Assembly: GCA_002386945.1 (NCBI GenBank)
Contig: DGKH01000030.1
Span: 8,790 to 18,029, forward strand
DNA: 9,240 bases
Direction of reading: 5' to 3'
From: Proteobacteria bacterium UBA4575
GTDB taxonomy: Bacteria; Pseudomonadota; Gammaproteobacteria; UBA4575
Made by a program: the position numbers and the translations under genes. Within the stretch, counting starts at the first letter, position 1. Every line of letters starts with the position of its first letter. The notes under the pieces are model-generated. The model worked only from the letters and a program-made list of their open reading frames with translations. It searched no databases and had not been told where the DNA came from. Shown here one piece after another: positions 7,157 to 9,240 of this stretch.

Positions 7157-7408
7157 ATGGTAAGTATTAGATTAGCTCGAGGCGGCTGCAAGAAGCGCCC
7201 CTTCTACCACATTGTCGTAACTGATTCGCGCAAGCGTAGAGACAGTGGATACATTGAGCGACTGGGTTATTTTAACCCACGAGCAACGGGTCAAGAGACT
7301 CGTCTACACCTTGAGCTTGAGCGTATCAAGCACTGGCAGAGCGTTGGTGCTCAGCCGTCTGAACGCGTAGGCACATTGCTTAAAGGCGCTGAGGCTAGCG
7401 CTAGCTAA
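7157..7408 (+). CDS. rpsP: 30S ribosomal protein S16
   Basis: Small-subunit ribosomal protein that binds 16S rRNA early in 30S assembly. The 83 residues match the usual 80-90. The N-terminus [10 protein letters not shown] is the family signature, followed by [20 protein letters not shown], then [11 protein letters not shown] (31-41), and the C-terminal helix region ending [13 protein letters not shown]. The short tail EASAS is a lineage feature. The ATG at 7157 is fixed by the signature, yet no Shine-Dalgarno is visible; the start is preceded by the tandem heptamer AAACGTA AAACGTA. It is first in the rpsP-rimM-trmD-rplS operon; rimM begins 31 bases downstream. Confidence 0.99.
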   Translation: MVSIRLARGGCKKRPFYHIVVTDSRKRRDSGYIERLGYFNPRATGQETRLHLELERIKHWQSVGAQPSERVGTLLKGAEASAS

Positions 7409-7439
7409 AGTTTGACTGGCTACATCTAGCAGACTTGCA

Positions 7440-7943
7440 GTGAGCGACGACATAGTAGTAGGCCGTATTGTCGGTGTATTCGGTGTGCGAGGCTGGTGTA
7501 AGGTGTTTTCACACAGTCGGCCGCGAGAGCAGATATTAAGTTATACGCAATGGTACATCGGCCAGGATAAAAACCGGCAGGTGGTGACGTTGCAAGAAGG
7601 CAAAGTCCACGGTGAAGCGATTATCGTTAAATTAGACGGTATCGATGACCGAGACCAAGCCGCAGCCCTGAAGGGTAGCAATATATGGATTACACCTAGC
7701 CAGTTAGAGCGGTTAGAAAGTGATGAATATTATTGGCGTCAACTGATCGGTCTTGAGGTTATTGACCAAGCTGGTGTGCTTCTCGGTAAAGTTGACGGTC
7801 TGATTGAGACTGGAGCAAATGACGTATTGCTGGTCAAAGCCGGTAAGCAGGAACATCTGATTCCATTTATTATGGATCAGGTAGTAACGAAGATAGATAT
7901 AGAGACAGGACAGATGTCGGTTGATTGGGACATCGATTATTAA
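7440..7943 (+). CDS. rimM: Ribosome maturation factor RimM
   Basis: Binds S19 and the 16S rRNA head during late 30S assembly; its loss slows 16S processing in E. coli. The 167 residues match the family. An N-terminal RimM domain (about 4-90, VVGRIVGVFGVRGWCKV at 6-22, with GVRG typical) is followed by a PRC-barrel domain (about 95-167) that opens with EYYWRQLIGLEV, the Tyr-Tyr-Trp motif (97-99) known to matter for S19 binding, then GANDV (125-129) and LIPFI (140-144). The start is GTG at 7440; there is no ATG and no clear Shine-Dalgarno, which agrees with the low RimM output relative to S16 in E. coli. trmD follows after 12 bases. Confidence 0.98.
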   Translation: MSDDIVVGRIVGVFGVRGWCKVFSHSRPREQILSYTQWYIGQDKNRQVVTLQEGKVHGEAIIVKLDGIDDRDQAAALKGSNIWITPSQLERLESDEYYWRQLIGLEVIDQAGVLLGKVDGLIETGANDVLLVKAGKQEHLIPFIMDQVVTKIDIETGQMSVDWDIDY

Positions 7944-7955
7944 AGGCGCCGAGCT

Positions 7956-8705
7956 ATGAGCCAGAAGCCATTACAGATCGACGTTATTAGTCTGTTTCCA
8001 GAATTTACCGCGAGTATTGCTGAACAAGGCGTAGTAGGCCGAGCGATACAGCAGGGAAAGGCGAAGTTGAACGTGATTAACCCACGTCAATTTTCGACGC
8101 TTAGCCACGAACGGGTCGATGATAGACCGTATGGTGGTGGCCCCGGCATGGTGATGCAATTTGAACCTCTGCAGGCCGCGATTATGCAGGCGCGAGGTCA
8201 ATCGAATGACGCTAAGGTTATTTACTTAAGTCCTCAGGGGCAAAGTCTACGCCAAGAATCGGTGCGAAGATTAGCAAAAGAGAGTCATTTGATTCTGCTT
8301 TGTGGTCGCTACGAAGGTATAGATGAACGTCTGATTGAGGCGGAAGTAGATGAAGAGTGGTCAATCGGAGATTATGTAATTAGTGGTGGTGAATTAGCGG
8401 CCATGGTGATGATAGATGCCATGGTGCGAACTTTGCCCGGCGCCCTTGGTGGCGAACAGTCTGCTGAACAAGACTCTTTTGAGAATGGTTTGTTAGATTG
8501 TCCGCATTACACACGACCAGAGTCAGTAGCTGGACGTGAGGTACCATCGGAGCTGCTGAGCGGCGATCATAAGAAGATCGCTCGTTGGCGTTTACAACAA
8601 GCATTAGTGCGAACCTATTTACGACGTCCTGATTTATTGGACGGGCGTGAGTTAACAGATGAAGAACGGCAGTTGCTAGAAGAGTTTTTAGCGGCCAGTG
8701 AATGA
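7956..8705 (+). CDS. trmD: tRNA (guanine37-N1)-methyltransferase TrmD
   Basis: Uses S-adenosylmethionine to methylate N1 of G37 next to the anticodon of tRNAs reading CUN, CCN and CGG codons, preventing +1 frameshifts; a cytosolic dimer with a SPOUT trefoil knot. The 249 residues match the family. Visible motifs: [13 protein letters not shown] (55-67), YLSPQG (90-95), [11 protein letters not shown] (115-125) and [14 protein letters not shown] (136-149), which make up the knot and SAM site; the linker with D173-S-F, which by position should be the catalytic aspartate; LDCPHYTRP (180-188); and a C-terminal helical tRNA-binding domain with GDH (203-205). The ATG at 7956 has an AAAGG site about ten bases upstream. 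It lies 12 bases after rimM and nine before rplS, in the classical operon order. Confidence 0.99.
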   Translation: MSQKPLQIDVISLFPEFTASIAEQGVVGRAIQQGKAKLNVINPRQFSTLSHERVDDRPYGGGPGMVMQFEPLQAAIMQARGQSNDAKVIYLSPQGQSLRQESVRRLAKESHLILLCGRYEGIDERLIEAEVDEEWSIGDYVISGGELAAMVMIDAMVRTLPGALGGEQSAEQDSFENGLLDCPHYTRPESVAGREVPSELLSGDHKKIARWRLQQALVRTYLRRPDLLDGRELTDEERQLLEEFLAASE

Positions 8706-8714
8706 GATAAGACT

Positions 8715-9062
8715 ATGACGAATATCATCCAAGAATTAGAAAACGAACAACTAAAATCAGATATGCCCGATTTTGGCCCTGGTGACACCATTGTGGTTCA
8801 AGTGCGTGTTAAAGAGGGTGATCGTGAGCGTTTACAGGCCTTTGAAGGGGTTGTTATCGCAAAACGTAATCGTGGTCTGAATTCGGCCTTTACGGTACGT
8901 AAGATTTCTCATGGTGAAGGTGTGGAGCGTGTTTTCCAAACCCATAGCCCACTGATCAGCAGTGTGGAATTGAAGCGTCGCGGTGATGTTCGCCGTGCCA
9001 AACTCTACTATCTTCGTGGACTTACTGGTAAATCAGCACGTATTCGAGAGAAGTTGAGTTAA
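8715..9062 (+). CDS. rplS: 50S ribosomal protein L19
   Basis: Large-subunit ribosomal protein located at the 30S-50S interface, where it contributes to an inter-subunit bridge. The 115 residues match the family exactly. Recognisable segments are [20 protein letters not shown] (20-39), [20 protein letters not shown] (40-59), [20 protein letters not shown] (60-79), and the basic C-terminus with [14 protein letters not shown] and [10 protein letters not shown]. The ATG at 8715 is nine bases after the trmD stop; only weak purine runs precede it. It is the last gene of the operon, ended by the strong terminator that follows 28 bases later. Confidence 0.99.
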   Translation: MTNIIQELENEQLKSDMPDFGPGDTIVVQVRVKEGDRERLQAFEGVVIAKRNRGLNSAFTVRKISHGEGVERVFQTHSPLISSVELKRRGDVRRAKLYYLRGLTGKSARIREKLS

Positions 9063-9090
9063 GCCTAGCGCTGTAATACCTAATCAGTAT

Positions 9091-9118
9091 CAAAACGCCC
9101 CGTTTTCGGGGCGTTTTG
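9091..9118 (+). terminator. Rho-independent terminator of the rpsP-rplS operon
   Basis: A perfect 12-bp inverted repeat: the left arm is CAAAACGCCCCG at 9091-9102, the loop TTTT at 9103-9106, and the right arm CGGGGCGTTTTG at 9107-9118. The GC-rich core is flanked by an A-run and a matching T-run, followed by CTTT, so it should work from the plus strand and possibly both strands. It begins 28 bases past the rplS stop. Confidence 0.95.
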
Positions 9119-9142
9119 CTTTCCGCCAACTGACTTTTGCTT

Positions 9143-9148
9143 TCTAAT
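9143..9148 (+). promoter_or_regulatory. Candidate -10 element for the downstream alkyltransferase-like gene
   Basis: TCTAAT matches the -10 consensus at five of six positions. The best -35 at 17-base spacing, TTTCCG (9120-9125), is weak. Initiation would fall near 9155, which is the proposed start codon. This is the only promoter-like element after the terminator. Confidence 0.25.
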
Positions 9149-9154
9149 GAACAG

Positions 9155-9240
9155 ATGGAAGTCTGTATCCTTCAATCACCCCTAGGTCCTTTGCGTCTAA
9201 CCATCAGCGCAAAAGGTTTACAGCGGCTAGAGTATGTTGC
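9155..9240 (+). CDS. Probable methylated-DNA--protein-cysteine methyltransferase (Ogt type), N-terminal 28 residues; continues past the window
   Basis: Ogt-type proteins remove alkyl groups from O6 of guanine by transferring them irreversibly to an active-site cysteine. Only 28 codons are visible, reading MEVCILQSPLGPLRLTISAK and then GLQRLEYV. The pattern of a beta strand, SPLGPLRL, a second strand and GL..L.YV is typical of the N-terminal domain of this family. The catalytic PCHR motif would lie outside the window, so the call rests on a short match from memory. The frame is open to the window edge. The ATG at 9155 lacks a Shine-Dalgarno; an overlapping ATG at 9148 in another frame stops at TAG 9184-9186 and is not the gene. 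It follows the rplS terminator and is a separate transcription unit. Confidence 0.6.
   Translation, partial: MEVCILQSPLGPLRLTISAKGLQRLEYV

Noticed and set aside
1..9240. CRISPR array, mobile element, toxin-antitoxin, phage defence or novel gene cluster
   Set aside because: I found no regularly spaced repeats, transposase or integrase frames, long unexplained frames or composition breaks. Every long gene belongs to a known housekeeping family in mostly conserved order.

Overview
This window is a stretch of gammaproteobacterial chromosome that looks like a housekeeping core region. Its protein sequences and gene order match the Escherichia coli arrangement yfjD (corB)-ypjD diverging from ffh-rpsP-rimM-trmD-rplS. 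Base composition is moderate and even, every gene is intact, and I see no insertion sequence, prophage, integrase, CRISPR array, tRNA or rRNA. I cannot name the genus from the sequence alone. The fdhD gene implies that the organism makes a molybdenum or tungsten formate dehydrogenase, but none is encoded here.

Layout. Bases 1-789 (minus strand) hold the start of an isoprenoid operon: xseB (exonuclease VII small subunit) followed by ispA (farnesyl diphosphate synthase). ispA starts with TTG, overlaps xseB by 17 bases and runs off the left edge. A 241-base gap (790-1030) holds a plausible leftward promoter and a lone perfect DnaA box. Bases 1031-5480 (minus strand) hold four same-direction genes, in transcription order ypjD (membrane protein of the cytochrome c assembly/HemX type), yfjD/corB (CNNM-CBS-CorC transporter-type protein), radA (DNA repair ATPase) and fdhD (formate dehydrogenase sulfurtransferase). 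Gaps of 82, 42 and 9 bases suggest co-transcription.

Bases 5481-5685 are a divergent promoter region. From 5686 to 9062 (plus strand) the genes are ffh (SRP54 GTPase), then rpsP (ribosomal protein S16), rimM (16S maturation factor), trmD (tRNA m1G37 methyltransferase) and rplS (ribosomal protein L19). A second promoter lies between ffh and rpsP. The run ends at a strong 12-bp-stem terminator at 9091-9118. At the right edge a new plus-strand frame resembles the N-terminus of an O6-alkylguanine-DNA alkyltransferase (Ogt type).

How the genes work together: ffh makes the protein that targets nascent membrane proteins. rpsP-rimM-trmD-rplS makes two ribosomal proteins, a 30S assembly factor and a tRNA modification enzyme that guards the reading frame. 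The leftward genes are metabolic, repair and membrane functions with no obvious shared pathway. I found no undescribed system. The points most worth a second look are the unusual cysteine layout of FdhD, the unusual leader of rpsP, and the high share of non-ATG starts.
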